Part shown: piece after piece, positions 11,838 to 23,096 of the stretch | Layout of the letters: each line of letters opens with the position of its first letter | How positions within the stretch are numbered: the stretch's first letter is position 1 | Assembly (NCBI GenBank): GCA_026989055.1 | Contig: JALSKC010000026.1 | Coordinates: 16,961-80,960, forward strand | DNA from: Paracoccaceae bacterium | Lineage (GTDB): Bacteria; Pseudomonadota; Alphaproteobacteria; Rhodobacterales; Rhodobacteraceae | Length of the DNA: 64,000 nucleotides | Direction: 5' to 3' | Program-made: the position numbers and the translations under genes | The notes under the pieces: generated by a model | Seen by the model: only the letters and a program-made list of their open reading frames with translations | The model's database searches: none | Told to the model about the DNA's origin: nothing

Positions 11838-12533
11838 TCAGCTGTCCAGCTGGCGGCTGAGAATGGTGGAAAACTCGTCGGCGAAGGCCTCATAGCCGGC
11901 GATGAGCCGCTCGGCATCGGCCGACAGCTTGTTGTAGAACACCACCGCCGGCACCGCCGCGAACAGCCCGAGCCCGGTGGCCATCAGCGCCTCGGCGATT
12001 CCCGGTGCCACCACCGCCAGGCTGGTGCTCTGCTGCTGGGCGATCTCGATGAAGGAATTCATGATACCCCAGACGGTGCCGAACAGCCCGACGAAGGGTG
12101 CCGCCGAGCCCACGGTCGCCAGGAACGGCAGGCCGCGCGTCAGGTCTTCGCTTTCCTTGGCGATGGCCACATCCATCGAGCGGTCGATACGCGCCTGGGC
12201 GCCGGCGATCATGCCGCCGTCGTCGCGGTGGCTGCGCCGCCATTCCAGCATCCCGGCGGCAAAGACGTTTTCCGCCGCCCCCGTGGGGGCCGGAGCGATC
12301 TGGTCGTAAAGCTCGTCCAGCGGCTCGCCCGACCAGAAGGCCCGGTCGAACAGCGCCGCCTGGGTGCGGGCCCGGCGGTAGTCGATCAGCTTCTGGATGA
12401 TGATCGCCCAGGACCAGAAGGAAGCGGCGATCAGCATCAGCATCACCAGCTTGACCGTCAGCGTGGCGCGCATGAACAGCGCAAAGAAGGAGAAGTCCAT
12501 CTCCTGCGCCAGTGCAAGGGTTTCGGTTTCCAT
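11838..12533 (-). CDS. tolQ: Tol-Pal proton channel subunit TolQ
   Basis: Inner-membrane MotA/TolQ/ExbB family protein with three transmembrane segments (about residues 14-35, 130-155 and 165-195). The conserved cytoplasmic-to-membrane stretch FVGLFGTVWGIMNSF is present. It has 231 residues from METETLA; an alternative Met lies five codons upstream. It heads the tol operon, with a candidate promoter before it, and is spaced one base from tolR. Confidence 0.96.
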   Translation of the reverse strand: METETLALAQEMDFSFFALFMRATLTVKLVMLMLIAASFWSWAIIIQKLIDYRRARTQAALFDRAFWSGEPLDELYDQIAPAPTGAAENVFAAGMLEWRRSHRDDGGMIAGAQARIDRSMDVAIAKESEDLTRGLPFLATVGSAAPFVGLFGTVWGIMNSFIEIAQQQSTSLAVVAPGIAEALMATGLGLFAAVPAVVFYNKLSADAERLIAGYEAFADEFSTILSRQLDS

Positions 12534-12583
12534 GTTGCCTGCTCGCATGTCCGACCGTCTTCGCGCGGCCCGTGATGGCACGC

Positions 12584-12613
12584 AGGTTAGCCGATTTGCA
12601 GGGGGAAAGCCAA
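12584..12613 (-). promoter_or_regulatory. Possible tolQ promoter
   Basis: In the 124 bases between ybgC and tolQ the minus strand has TTGGCT (12608-12613), 18 bases, then TAACCT (12584-12589), inside an AT-richer patch. It would allow tolQRAB transcription apart from ybgC and ruv. Confidence 0.4.
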
Positions 12614-12657
12614 CACAACTGCGTCAGCGGCGCGACGGCAGGCGCTTTGCCGCGCCT

Positions 12658-13044
12658 TCACTGCAAAAGCAGGCGGATGTTTGCCGGCAGGCGCTGCGGC
12701 TGGCCGCCCTCTCCCAGCGCCACCAGCGTCACCAGCGCCGAGAACAGCTCTTCGCCGTCGCGCCGCACCACCTGGCGCAGCAGGATCCGCGCGCCGCTCA
12801 CCGACTCGGGGGTGGTGAATACCGTCAGTTCGTCGTCGAAGCGCGCCGGCGCCAGGTAGTCGGCCTCGATCCGGCGCACCGCGAACACCACCCCTTCGGC
12901 GGCGCGCAGGGCGGTCTGGTCGATCCCGAGTTCGCGGACGAATTCGGTGCGGGCGCGTTCGATGAACTTCAGATAGTTGGCGTAATAGACGATGCCGGCA
13001 AGGTCGGTATCCTCGTAATAGACGCGCAGATCGAAACGGTGCAT
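12658..13044 (-). CDS. ybgC: Tol-Pal-associated acyl-CoA thioesterase YbgC
   Basis: A small hot-dog thioesterase nearly always found before tolQ. The active-site signature YYEDTDLAGIVYYANYLKFIERART is intact (first 20 or so residues of the domain, with the catalytic Asp in EDTD). Starting at MHRFDLRVYYE gives 128 residues, the normal size; the open frame extends further upstream but has no family sequence there. Its substrate in this organism is unknown; the cytoplasmic enzyme may act on acyl-CoA or acyl-ACP for membrane lipids. Confidence 0.94.
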   Translation of the reverse strand: MHRFDLRVYYEDTDLAGIVYYANYLKFIERARTEFVRELGIDQTALRAAEGVVFAVRRIEADYLAPARFDDELTVFTTPESVSGARILLRQVVRRDGEELFSALVTLVALGEGGQPQRLPANIRLLLQ

Positions 13045-13220
13045 GCGAATTCCCGACCGTCGGGCCGACCCTTTCCGGAAGAACCGGGCAGAAAATGCAC
13101 CACGGCGGCGCGAACGACAAGACGGCAGCGCGGCAGGCCCGATGCCCCTCCCCTCCCGATACCCCTCCCCTGCTTCCGGCACCACCTCGTCCACCAGCCC
13201 GGCGGCCGCCCAGCTGCCGC

Positions 13221-14249
13221 CTATTCGCCGGACAGCCCGCCCCGGCCGGAAGCATCCGGCGCCCTCATCTCCAGATGCGCCCAGGCCTTCGCGGCCAGCA
13301 TGCGCCCGCGCGGGGTACGCTGGATCAGCCCCTGCTGCAGCAGATAGGGCTCGATCACCTCCTCCAGCGCATCGCGGCTTTCCGAGAGCGCGGCCGAGAG
13401 TGTCTCGATCCCCACCGGCCCGCCGGCATAGCTCTCGGCGATCAGCCGGAGATACCGCCGGTCGGCCCCGTCCAGCCCGAGTTCGTCCACCCCGAGCCGG
13501 GTCAGGGCGTTGTCGGCCACCGCGCGGGTCAGCCGGCCGTCGCCATCCACCAGGGCGAAATCCACCACCCGGCGCAGCAGCCGGCCGGCGATGCGCGGGG
13601 TGCCGCGGGCGCGGCGGGCGATTTCGCGCAGCCCGTCGGGCTCGGCCTCGACCCCCATCAGCCGGGCCCCGCGCGACACGATCTCGTGCAACTCGTCCAC
13701 CGAGTAGAACTGCAACCGCACCGGAATGCCGAACCGGTCGCGCAGCGGCGTGGTCAGCAGACCCAGCCGGGTGGTCGCTCCCACCAGGGTGAAGGGGTGC
13801 AGCTCGATGCGCACGGTGCGCGCCGCCGGGCCTTCGCCGATCACCAGATCCAGTTCGAAATCCTCCAGCGCCGGGTAGAGCACCTCTTCCACCGCCGGGT
13901 TGAGGCGGTGGATCTCGTCGATGAACAGAACGTCGCGCGCCTCCAGGTTGGTCAGGATCGCCGCCAGATCTCCCGCCCTGGCCAGCACCGGGCCGGAGGT
14001 CATGCGGAAGTTCACCCCCAGTTCGCGGGCGATGATCTGCGCCAGCGTCGTCTTGCCCAGCCCGGGGGGGCCGTGAAACAGCGCATGATCCATCGCCTCG
14101 CCGCGCATCCGTGCGCTTTCGATGAACACCCGCAGGTTGGCGCGGGCCTCGGCCTGGCCGATGAACTCGTCGAGCCGCTGCGGGCGCAGGGCGCGATCGG
14201 CGTCTCCGGGGCGCGGCTCGGGGCGCAGGATCGGGTCGGGCTCAGGCAT
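13221..14249 (-). CDS. ruvB: Holliday junction branch-migration helicase RuvB
   Basis: A AAA+ motor that drives Holliday junction migration with RuvA. The 342 residues hold the RuvB N-terminal [12 protein letters not shown] segment, Walker A GPPGLGKT (60-67), Walker B LFIDEIH, the sensor GATTR and a C-terminal winged helix ending in TPRGR. The start MPEPDPIL was chosen over a Met 11 codons upstream because it matches the family N-terminus. It follows ruvA by 135 bases. Confidence 0.98.
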   Translation of the reverse strand: MPEPDPILRPEPRPGDADRALRPQRLDEFIGQAEARANLRVFIESARMRGEAMDHALFHGPPGLGKTTLAQIIARELGVNFRMTSGPVLARAGDLAAILTNLEARDVLFIDEIHRLNPAVEEVLYPALEDFELDLVIGEGPAARTVRIELHPFTLVGATTRLGLLTTPLRDRFGIPVRLQFYSVDELHEIVSRGARLMGVEAEPDGLREIARRARGTPRIAGRLLRRVVDFALVDGDGRLTRAVADNALTRLGVDELGLDGADRRYLRLIAESYAGGPVGIETLSAALSESRDALEEVIEPYLLQQGLIQRTPRGRMLAAKAWAHLEMRAPDASGRGGLSGE

Positions 14250-14384
14250 CGGAGCGCCCGGAAGCCGTTCGCAGGGCCGCAAGCCGGCGGCGGGGCCCTG
14301 CAGCGAGGCACGCGCGGGGGGCGGAGAGGGCGGAGGGGGCGGAGCGCCCGGGGGCCATCCCCTCGAGGATCATTCCCTGCATCA

Positions 14385-15098
14385 TCACCCCGACCCTTCG
14401 CCCGACCCCTTCGGCGCCAGCAGCTTCAGCGCCGCGCGGATCAGCCCCGCCGTGTCGGCCCCGGGCGCCTCTTCCGCCGCGCCGGCCACCGCGGCGGCGG
14501 CCTCTGCCGGCTGATAGCCGAGGTTCTGCAGCGCCGAAAGCGCCTCGGCCCGGGGGCTGCCGCCGGCCCCGCTCGGGCGCGCGCCCCCGTCGGGAGCCCC
14601 GTCGGGCGGCAGTACGGCGCCGTCTGCGGCCGGGCTTCCGGCCGGCACGGCGGAGGAAGCCGGGGCGAAGGCGGCCCCGCCATCCAGCGCCATGACCGCA
14701 GGCGCCTTGTCCTTCAGCTCGTTAACGACGCGCTGTGCGATCTTCGGGCCGACCCCCTGCGCCGCCTTCACCGCGTTCCAGTCGCCCAGCGCAATCGCCC
14801 GGCCGACCCCCTCGGCGCCGAGCGCGCTCAGGATCGCCAGGGCGGCCTTGGCGCCTACCCCCTGCACGCTTTTCAACAGGATGAACCACTCCCTTTCCGC
14901 AAGCGTGGAAAAGCCGAACAGCTGCAGCAGATCCTCGCGCACAAGAAGATCGGTATGCAGCGCCACCGCCGCTCCCGGCTCCGGCAGCGCCGCCAGCGTG
15001 CGTCGCGACACGTGAACCACATAGCCCACGCCATGCACTTCCAGCAGCACGTGATCGGCTCCCCGATGCACGACCCGGCCGGACAGCATGCCGATCAT
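14385..15098 (-). CDS. ruvA: Holliday junction DNA-binding protein RuvA
   Basis: RuvA tetramers hold the four-way junction for RuvB. The N-terminal OB fold begins [12 protein letters not shown], followed by the two helix-hairpin-helix motifs ([14 protein letters not shown] and [14 protein letters not shown]). A Pro/Ala/Gly-rich linker of about 35 residues then leads to the RuvB-binding C-terminal domain ([16 protein letters not shown]). At 237 residues it is longer than the usual ~200 because of this linker. Its ATG overlaps the ruvC stop (ATGA). Confidence 0.97.
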   Translation of the reverse strand: MIGMLSGRVVHRGADHVLLEVHGVGYVVHVSRRTLAALPEPGAAVALHTDLLVREDLLQLFGFSTLAEREWFILLKSVQGVGAKAALAILSALGAEGVGRAIALGDWNAVKAAQGVGPKIAQRVVNELKDKAPAVMALDGGAAFAPASSAVPAGSPAADGAVLPPDGAPDGGARPSGAGGSPRAEALSALQNLGYQPAEAAAAVAGAAEEAPGADTAGLIRAALKLLAPKGSGEGSG

Positions 15099-15601
15099 GC
15101 GCCGGCGCTCCGCAGCGCCGCCTGCAACCGCCCGCCTGCTTCCAGGTGGCGGGAATGGCAGATCGCCACCGCCAGGGCATCGGCCGCATCCGGCCCGGCG
15201 ATCTCGGCCCCCGGCAGCTGCAGGCGCACCATGTGTGCCACCTGGCGCTTGTCGGCATGGCCGAGTCCGACCACCGTCTTCTTGACCGTATTCGGCGCAT
15301 ATTCCCCCACCGCCAACCCGGCGCGCGCCGGCACCAGCAGCGCAATTCCGCGCGCCTGCCCCAGCTTCAGCGTGCCGGCCCCGTCGCGGTTGACAAAGGT
15401 CTGCTCCACCGCCGCCGCCGCCGGGGCAAAGCGTTCGACGACCCCGGAGAGGGCTTCGAACAGTCCGAGCAGACGCTGCGCCAGCCCATCCCCGCCGGGG
15501 CGGCAGATGCCGTTGGCCACATGGCTGATTCGCCCTCCCTCGGCCTCGATCACCCCCCAGCCGAGGTTGCGAAGGCCCGGATCGATGCCCAGAATGCGCA
15601 T
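15095..15601 (-). CDS. ruvC: Holliday junction resolvase RuvC
   Basis: An endonuclease that cuts Holliday junctions symmetrically. Catalytic acidic residues are visible: Asp7 in [13 protein letters not shown], Glu in [10 protein letters not shown], and the acidic pair in the C-terminal [12 protein letters not shown]. The 168-residue length is typical. First gene of ruvC-ruvA-ruvB, translationally coupled to ruvA. Confidence 0.98.
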   Translation of the reverse strand: MRILGIDPGLRNLGWGVIEAEGGRISHVANGICRPGGDGLAQRLLGLFEALSGVVERFAPAAAAVEQTFVNRDGAGTLKLGQARGIALLVPARAGLAVGEYAPNTVKKTVVGLGHADKRQVAHMVRLQLPGAEIAGPDAADALAVAICHSRHLEAGGRLQAALRSAGA

Positions 15602-15950
15602 GTGGCCACCCTGCCCCCGTTTCCCTTGCTCTTTTCCCTTGCGCTCCGCCGCTTGCCGACGTTTTCCGCCGGATTAGCACGAAAGGCGAACACCCGCCAG
15701 AAGATCTTGCCCCGGCGATGCGGCGGATGCCTGCCGCCGCCAGGAGCCGCGGGAACGGCGGCAATGCTCCTGCCCGGCGGAGGGCTGCCGCCGGGCAGGC
15801 AGCCATGCCCGGCCATGCGGGCCGCGGACGACGTGGATCTTGCCGCCCGCGGCAGATTCCGGGAACGCGCCCGCTCCGGCATTCCCCGGCAGAAGAAGGG
15901 CGCGCCGGGCGAGTGCCTATGCGGCCCTCCTCGGCGCGGATGCGGCGATC
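15602..15950 (-). other. radC-ruvC gap with a 12-bp perfect hairpin
   Basis: No ORF here is convincing. CCTGCCCGGCGG (15769-15780) and CCGCCGGGCAGG (15788-15799) form a perfect 12-bp stem with a 7-base loop. It lies downstream of radC, so it may end that transcript, but no U-run follows on either strand. Confidence 0.5.
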
Positions 15951-16733
15951 TCAGCCCCCTTCCTGCGGCGGAAGAAGGCCGCTGGCGCGGAAACTGAGCT
16001 CGGTCGAGCGACCGATGATCAGGTGATCATGCACGGTGATTCCCAGTGCCTCGGCGGCAGCGCAGATCCGGGCGGTCATCGCGATGTCGGCCTCCGAAGG
16101 AGTCGGATCACCAGAGGGGTGGTTGTGCACGAGGATCAGGGCCGAAGCGTTCAGTTCCAGCGCCCGCTTGACGACTTCCCGCGGATAGACGGGCACGTGA
16201 TCCACCGTGCCGCGAGCCTGTTCCTCATCGGCGATCAGCACGTTCTTGCGGTCGAGGTAGAAGATCCGGAACTGTTCGGTATCCCGGTGGGCCATGGTGG
16301 CGTGGCAGTAGCCGAGCAGGGCGTCCCAGCTCGAGATGACATGCCGGCGCAGGATCCTGGAACGCGCCAGGCGGTGCGAGACGGCCTCGACGATCTTGAG
16401 CTCCAGGGCAACGGCCTCTCCCACCCCCTCGATCTCGGTGAGGCGGCCGACCGGCGCGGAGAGGACGGCGTTGAAATCGCCGAATCTTTCGAGCAGCCGC
16501 CGGGCCAGGGGCTTCACGTCGCGGCGGGGGATGGCGCGGAACAGGACAAGTTCGAGCAGTTCGTAATCGGGCATGGCCGCAGCACCGCCGGCAAGAAACC
16601 TCTCGCGCAGGCGCTTGCGATGGTCGCGAATATAGGAAGGCAGGGAGGGGCCGTGCCTTCCGGCGACGGCGCCCTTCTCCCGGAAGACGGGCGGGGAGAC
16701 ATCGGCGAACTGCAGCTGGCGATCGGAGCTCAT
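15951..16733 (-). CDS. radC: RadC family (JAB/MPN domain) protein
   Basis: It has an N-terminal helix-hairpin-helix region ([16 protein letters not shown]) and a C-terminal JAMM metalloprotease-like domain with the metal motif [15 protein letters not shown]. It has 260 residues, standard for RadC. Although named for DNA repair, its biochemical activity is unsettled. It follows dnaJ in the same direction with a 71-base gap. Confidence 0.93.
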   Translation of the reverse strand: MSSDRQLQFADVSPPVFREKGAVAGRHGPSLPSYIRDHRKRLRERFLAGGAAAMPDYELLELVLFRAIPRRDVKPLARRLLERFGDFNAVLSAPVGRLTEIEGVGEAVALELKIVEAVSHRLARSRILRRHVISSWDALLGYCHATMAHRDTEQFRIFYLDRKNVLIADEEQARGTVDHVPVYPREVVKRALELNASALILVHNHPSGDPTPSEADIAMTARICAAAEALGITVHDHLIIGRSTELSFRASGLLPPQEGG

Positions 16734-16804
16734 GCCCGAACGCTCGGCGCAAAGGGTGAAAATTCCGTAAAATCTGCCGGATCGGGCAATCCGCCGGATC
16801 AGGT

Positions 16805-17932
16805 TCAGCTTTTCATGCTGTCCCAGAAGCTCTTGACCCTGGAGAAGAAGTTGTTGCTCTGCGGGCTGTTGTTTTCCGCCTGGCGCTCAAATTCCTTCAG
16901 CAGCTCCTTCTGGCGCTGGGTCAGGTTGACCGGAGTTTCCACCGCAAGTTCGATATACATGTCGCCGCGGCCGCTGCCGCGCAGCGCCGGCATCCCCTTG
17001 CCGCGCAGGCGCATCTGCCGCCCCGACTGGCTGCCGGCCGGGATCCGGACCCTGGCCCGCCCCCCGTCGATGGTGGGCACCTCGATGTCGCCGCCGATCG
17101 CCGCCGTCGTCATCGGAACCGGTATCCGGCAGAACAGGTTCGTTCCGTCGCGCTGGAACAGCGCATGTTCGCCCACCTCGACGAAGATGTACAGATCGCC
17201 CGGAGGGCCGCCGCGCACCCCGGCCTCGCCCTCGCCGGCCAGCCGGATCTTGGTGCCGGTCTCGACCCCGGCCGGGATGTTGATCGAAAGCGACCTGGTT
17301 CTTTCGGTCCGCCCGGTTCCGGCGCAGGACGTGCAGGGGTTCTTGACGATCTGCCCGAGGCCGGAACAGGTGGGGCAGGTGCGCTCGACGGTGAAGAAAC
17401 CCTGCTGGGCGCGCACCTTGCCCATGCCGGCGCAGGTCGGGCAGGTCTGCGGTTCCGTGCCGCCCTCGGCCCCGCTGCCGTTGCAGGTTTCGCACAGAAC
17501 CGCCGTGGGCACGCTGATCGTCTTCCGGGTGCCCTGAAAGGCCTCTTCAAGGCTGATCCGCAGGTTGTAGCGCAGATCCGAGCCGCGCACGGCCCGCTGG
17601 CGCCCGCCGCCACGGCCCATGAAGTCGCCGAACAGGTCGTCGAACACGTCCGAAAAGGCGGTGGAAAAATCGGCATGGCCGCGGCCGAATCCGCCGCCCG
17701 CGCCCCCCTCGAAGGCGGCGTGTCCGAAACGGTCGTAGGCGGCCTTCTTTTCCGGGTCCTTCAGGGTTTCGTAGGCTTCGTTGAGTTCCTTGAACTGCGC
17801 CTCGGCATCCGGGTTGCCGCCGTTGCTGTCCGGGTGCAGCTTTCTGGCCTTCCGCCGGTAGGCCTTCTTCAGCTCCTCGGCTGTCGCCCCCCTGGAGACG
17901 CCCAGAACTTCGTAATAGTCGCGCTTTGCCAT
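16805..17932 (-). CDS. dnaJ: Chaperone DnaJ (Hsp40)
   Basis: Co-chaperone that stimulates DnaK ATPase and delivers unfolded clients. The domains are in canonical order: J domain with HPD (near residue 36), a Gly/Phe-rich linker (about 70-90), four CxxCxGxG zinc motifs (about 145-210: [32 protein letters not shown]) and the C-terminal substrate-binding domains. The start MAKRDYY gives 375 residues; a second Met codon sits immediately upstream. It lies about 70 bases after dnaK. Confidence 0.98.
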   Translation of the reverse strand: MAKRDYYEVLGVSRGATAEELKKAYRRKARKLHPDSNGGNPDAEAQFKELNEAYETLKDPEKKAAYDRFGHAAFEGGAGGGFGRGHADFSTAFSDVFDDLFGDFMGRGGGRQRAVRGSDLRYNLRISLEEAFQGTRKTISVPTAVLCETCNGSGAEGGTEPQTCPTCAGMGKVRAQQGFFTVERTCPTCSGLGQIVKNPCTSCAGTGRTERTRSLSINIPAGVETGTKIRLAGEGEAGVRGGPPGDLYIFVEVGEHALFQRDGTNLFCRIPVPMTTAAIGGDIEVPTIDGGRARVRIPAGSQSGRQMRLRGKGMPALRGSGRGDMYIELAVETPVNLTQRQKELLKEFERQAENNSPQSNNFFSRVKSFWDSMKS

Positions 17933-18004
17933 CATCACGGCCTTTCCGGGAAACGGCGACCAGCCCCGGAGCTCCCGGGGCCGGCCACGAGATCATCGGC
18001 GCCG

Positions 18005-19927
<1,923 letters not shown>

Positions 19928-20036
19928 GTCTCTTCATCCTCTTCCTTGGCGATTTCCCGAAACCGGGCCCCGTCAGGCACCCGGCTTCCAATCCCGTTTC
20001 CCGGAGCGGGGCAGGGCCTGCTCCGGCTTCCCGGGG

Positions 20037-20065
20037 TATATAGTCAGGGGGTATGGACCCTGCAA
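20037..20065 (-). promoter_or_regulatory. dnaK promoter
   Basis: Minus strand TTGCAG (20060-20065), 17 bases, TATATA (20037-20042). The spacer contains CCATACCCCC, which recalls sigma-32 -10 regions, so recognition by RpoH is possible but not proven. The predicted leader is about 105 bases. Confidence 0.55.
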
Positions 20066-20135
20066 GCCGCCGCCGCCGCCGGACCATGAAAAATCCAGCG
20101 ATCGCCGCCGCATCCCGCCCACCCGGAGGCCGCCC

Positions 20136-20957
20136 CTATCGGCCCGCCGACCAGCTGGCCGAGGCGTGCTGGCGGGTGTAGAACTCGCCCATCAGGCCGA
20201 TCATGATCAACGCCAGCGACAGGTAGAGCGGATAGCCCGGCGAGGTGTTGTGCGGGTTGTAGTTGATGAAGGTGAAACCGCGGGCCTGGTCGATGCTGTG
20301 AAACAGGGGGTTCCAGGAAAACATCGCCAGCAGCTTCGGCGGCAGGGTGTTGGCCAGCACCATCTTGCCCGAGGCGATCATGTTGGCCCGCATGTAGATC
20401 GTCGAGGCGATCCCGATGAAGGTCGGAAACCAGGGCTTGGCGGCCAGGAACAGGATCCCCACGGCCACCCCGGAGAACCAGGCGAGCAGGAACATCGCCA
20501 GGGCGCCGACCGGATCGTCGATCGTGAAGGGGGTGGAGACGGTATAGTAGAGCACCAGGATGACCGTCATCGACAGGAACTGGATGTAGAGCGAGGCCAG
20601 CGCCGCCGAGGAGATCGCCACCACCGTGTTCATGGGCGCGTGTTTCATCATCGGCGAGGTCGGCCCCTCGGCCCCGACCACTGCTCCCATCGCCTTGGTA
20701 TGGGTCATGAACAGGAAGACCCCGGTCATCATGTAGAGCAGGAAATCGCCGCGCACCGCGCTGGAGCGCAGCCCGAGGATCGAGAACATGACATAGAACA
20801 CGGCGACGAACAGCATCGCCTGCAGCATGTTCACGATCAGGCCGATCACCGCATTGCCGTGCGACTTGCGGATCTGGCGCACGGTGGCGTGGTAGATCAG
20901 TTCGAGCAGGCTCGCGGCCGAGCCGATCCCGGACTTGCTGGCATGAGGGGTGAACAT
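20136..20957 (-). CDS. ABC-2 type permease, KpsM-like polysaccharide exporter subunit
   Basis: An integral membrane protein of 273 residues with about six hydrophobic segments and an ABC-2 membrane fold similar to KpsM/Wzm capsule exporters (family resemblance by eye). The start MFTPHASKS was chosen because an upstream extension is Arg-rich non-membrane sequence covering the promoter. No ATP-binding partner (KpsT/Wzt) lies nearby, so the transporter is incomplete in this window. Its neighbours cysQ and kdsB point to surface polysaccharide or Kdo metabolism. Confidence 0.8.
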   Translation of the reverse strand: MFTPHASKSGIGSAASLLELIYHATVRQIRKSHGNAVIGLIVNMLQAMLFVAVFYVMFSILGLRSSAVRGDFLLYMMTGVFLFMTHTKAMGAVVGAEGPTSPMMKHAPMNTVVAISSAALASLYIQFLSMTVILVLYYTVSTPFTIDDPVGALAMFLLAWFSGVAVGILFLAAKPWFPTFIGIASTIYMRANMIASGKMVLANTLPPKLLAMFSWNPLFHSIDQARGFTFINYNPHNTSPGYPLYLSLALIMIGLMGEFYTRQHASASWSAGR

Positions 20958-21054
20958 GGCTTCCGGTCCGCCTGGGTTGCTCCGCCTTGGGTTGCGCAGT
21001 TCCGTCCTGCCTGCGCCTTGTCGCAGGGAATTCTTGCCGTCCGCTTGACAGCGC

Positions 21055-21083
21055 ATCATAAGGAGGCGGAACGCGCCGCGCAA
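21055..21083 (-). promoter_or_regulatory. Promoter for the KpsM-like permease gene
   Basis: Minus strand TTGCGC (21078-21083), 17 bases, TATGAT (21055-21060). The predicted start is near 21048, leaving a leader of about 90 bases. It lies in the divergent gap with cysQ. Confidence 0.5.
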
Positions 21084-21126
21084 TCGCGCGGCCGCAACCG
21101 GCACCGCAACCGGCACGGAGCGACAC

Positions 21127-21930
21127 ATGGATGATGAACGGATGATGGCGCTCTTCCGCCGCTTGGCCCTGGAAGCGGGCGCGCGGATCATGGAGATCTA
21201 CGGCACCAGGGATTTCGATGTCCGTGCGAAATCCGATCGGAGCCCGGTAACGGAAGCCGACGAGGCCGCCGACGCGCTGATCTCGGCCGGACTGCGCGCG
21301 GCCTTTCCCGAGCTCGCGCTGGTGACCGAGGAGCAGGCGGAATCGCACGGGCGGCGGGCGACACGCTTCCTGATCGTCGATCCGCTGGACGGAACGAAGG
21401 AATTCATCCGCCGCCGGGGCGACTTCACGGTGAACATCGCCTATGTGGAAGACGGCGCGCCGGTCCTGGGCGTCGTTCACGCCCCGGCCCGAGGGCGGCT
21501 GTTCTATACCGCGGCCCGGGGACGCTCGGTCGAGGAGGCGGGGCCGTTCGACCCGCGCCACCCCGGCACGACGCGGCCGATCCGCGTTGCGGAACCGGAC
21601 AATGACGCGCTGATCGTCGTGGCCTCGAAATCGCACCGCGACAAGGCAACCGACGAGTATATCGCCCGCTACCGGACCGCCGGAACCACGGCAGCCGGAT
21701 CGTCGCTGAAATTCTGCCTGGTGGCCACCGGCGAAGCCGATCTCTACCCCCGGCTCGGGCGGACGATGGAATGGGATACCGCAGCCGGGCACGCGGTGCT
21801 GGAGGGCGCCGGTGGGAAGGTGGTGCGCTTCGACGACCTCCGCCCCCTGCGCTATGGCAAGCCGGGCTACGAGAACCCCTTCTTCATCGCCCATGCACCG
21901 GGCGTGCGCCTGAAGGCGGGGCCGCGATGA
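21127..21930 (+). CDS. cysQ: 3'(2'),5'-bisphosphate nucleotidase CysQ
   Basis: An inositol-monophosphatase-fold enzyme that removes the 3' phosphate of PAP/PAPS in sulfate assimilation. Its metal motifs are present: EE in VTEEQAESHG, DPLDGTKEFI (near residue 84) and the C-terminal EWDTAAGHAVLEGAGG. It has 267 residues, with GGAG about seven bases before the ATG. It overlaps kdsB by four bases (ATGA). Pairing with kdsB suggests a link to sulfated or Kdo-containing surface sugar, although related phosphatases act on other sugar phosphates. Confidence 0.9.
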   Translation: MDDERMMALFRRLALEAGARIMEIYGTRDFDVRAKSDRSPVTEADEAADALISAGLRAAFPELALVTEEQAESHGRRATRFLIVDPLDGTKEFIRRRGDFTVNIAYVEDGAPVLGVVHAPARGRLFYTAARGRSVEEAGPFDPRHPGTTRPIRVAEPDNDALIVVASKSHRDKATDEYIARYRTAGTTAAGSSLKFCLVATGEADLYPRLGRTMEWDTAAGHAVLEGAGGKVVRFDDLRPLRYGKPGYENPFFIAHAPGVRLKAGPR

Positions 21931-22727
21931 AGACCCTCGTCGTGATCCCGGCCCGCCATGCCTCGGTGCGCTATCCGGGCAAGCCGCTGGTCGAGCTCAG
22001 GGGCGCGACCGGCCTGCGCAAGAGCCTGATCCGCCGCAGCTGGGAGGCGGCACGCGCCATCGCCGGGATCGACCGCGTGGTGATCGCCACCGACGACAGC
22101 CGCATCCGCGATGCCGGGCTGGCCTTCGGTGCCGAGGTGGTGATGACTTCCTCCACCTGCCGCAACGGAACCGAGCGCTGCGCCGAGGCCTTCCGCCGGC
22201 TCGGCGGCGGGCATGATCTCGTGATCAACCTGCAGGGCGATGCGCCGCTGACCCCGCCCTGGTTCGTCAGCGCGCTGATCGACGCCCTCGGGCAGGCGCC
22301 GGAGGCGGATATCGCCACCCCGGTGCTGCGTTGCGATTCCGGGATGCTGGAAGGGTTGCTGCGCGACCGGCGCGCCGGGCGGGTCGGGGGCACCACCGCG
22401 GTTTTCGACCACCGGATGCGCGGGCTGTACTTTTCCAAGGAGGTCATCCCCTTCACGGCCCGGCGCTTTCCGGCCGGAGCGCCTTCGCCGGTGTTCCACC
22501 ACGTGGGGGTCTATGCCTACCGCCCCGAGGCGCTGCTGGCCTATCCGGACTGGCCGGTAGGCCCGCTGGAGGAGATGGAGGGGCTCGAACAGCTGCGCTT
22601 CCTGGAACGCGGCCGGGAGGTGCTCTGCGTCGAGGTCGAAAGCCGGGGGCGGAAGTTCTGGGAACTGAACAACCCCGAAGACGTGCCGCTGCTGGAGGCG
22701 ATGATGGCCGAAATGGGCATGGCATGA
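21927..22727 (+). CDS. kdsB: 3-deoxy-manno-octulosonate cytidylyltransferase (CMP-Kdo synthetase)
   Basis: Activates Kdo with CTP for lipopolysaccharide or capsule. The N-terminal nucleotide motif VVIPARHASVRYPGKPL is intact, as are RNGTERCAEAF-like (CRNGTERCAEA) and NLQGDAPLTPP and the C-terminal pair with WELNNPEDV. At 266 residues it is slightly longer than E. coli KdsB. The ATG overlaps the cysQ stop, so the pair is co-translated. The capsule-type paralogue KpsU is a possible alternative name given the KpsM-like neighbour. Confidence 0.9.
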   Translation: MKTLVVIPARHASVRYPGKPLVELRGATGLRKSLIRRSWEAARAIAGIDRVVIATDDSRIRDAGLAFGAEVVMTSSTCRNGTERCAEAFRRLGGGHDLVINLQGDAPLTPPWFVSALIDALGQAPEADIATPVLRCDSGMLEGLLRDRRAGRVGGTTAVFDHRMRGLYFSKEVIPFTARRFPAGAPSPVFHHVGVYAYRPEALLAYPDWPVGPLEEMEGLEQLRFLERGREVLCVEVESRGRKFWELNNPEDVPLLEAMMAEMGMA

Positions 22728-23096
22728 CACCGGCCCGGCCGGACGCGATGCCCCCGGCGGCAACAGTCCGGCGCAGTGGCACATATCGTTGCCGCCGCCG
22801 CTTCCGCCCCGGAGAAGCTGTTGCCTTGCCCGGGCAAAGTTGAAATACTGTGCCTCCAGAGGATGAAAGCGGTGCGACATGCAAAGAGCAACCCCCCCGC
22901 GACCGGATTTCATGCCGGGTCTCGTTGCGCGGACCGGGATTCACTTTCATGCCACATTCTCCGGATATCCTGGGGCGGTGCGGGGGCACCGGAAGGCCGG
23001 TGCCGGGGCCTGCGTCCCGGGAGCCCGGCCCCCTGAGAAAGACCCCCGGAACGGACGCCTCCGCAACGGACGGGGCCAGGCTGGGCAAGGGACAGG
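22728..23096 (+). other. kdsB-galU gap
   Basis: The 369 bases contain the predicted galU promoter and a long GC-rich leader. An open frame at 22879-23100 codes for about 73 residues but has no recognisable sequence, weak initiation signals and runs into galU, so I do not call it a gene. Confidence 0.4.
22821..22849 (+). promoter_or_regulatory. Predicted galU-galE promoter
   Basis: TTGCCT (22821-22826), 17 bases, AATACT (22844-22849). It lies about 245 bases before galU, implying a long leader. Confidence 0.45.

Noticed and set aside
20060..20065. Calling the dnaK promoter strictly RpoH-dependent
   Set aside because: The -35 and -10 match sigma-70 equally well. The CCCCC in the spacer alone does not decide it.
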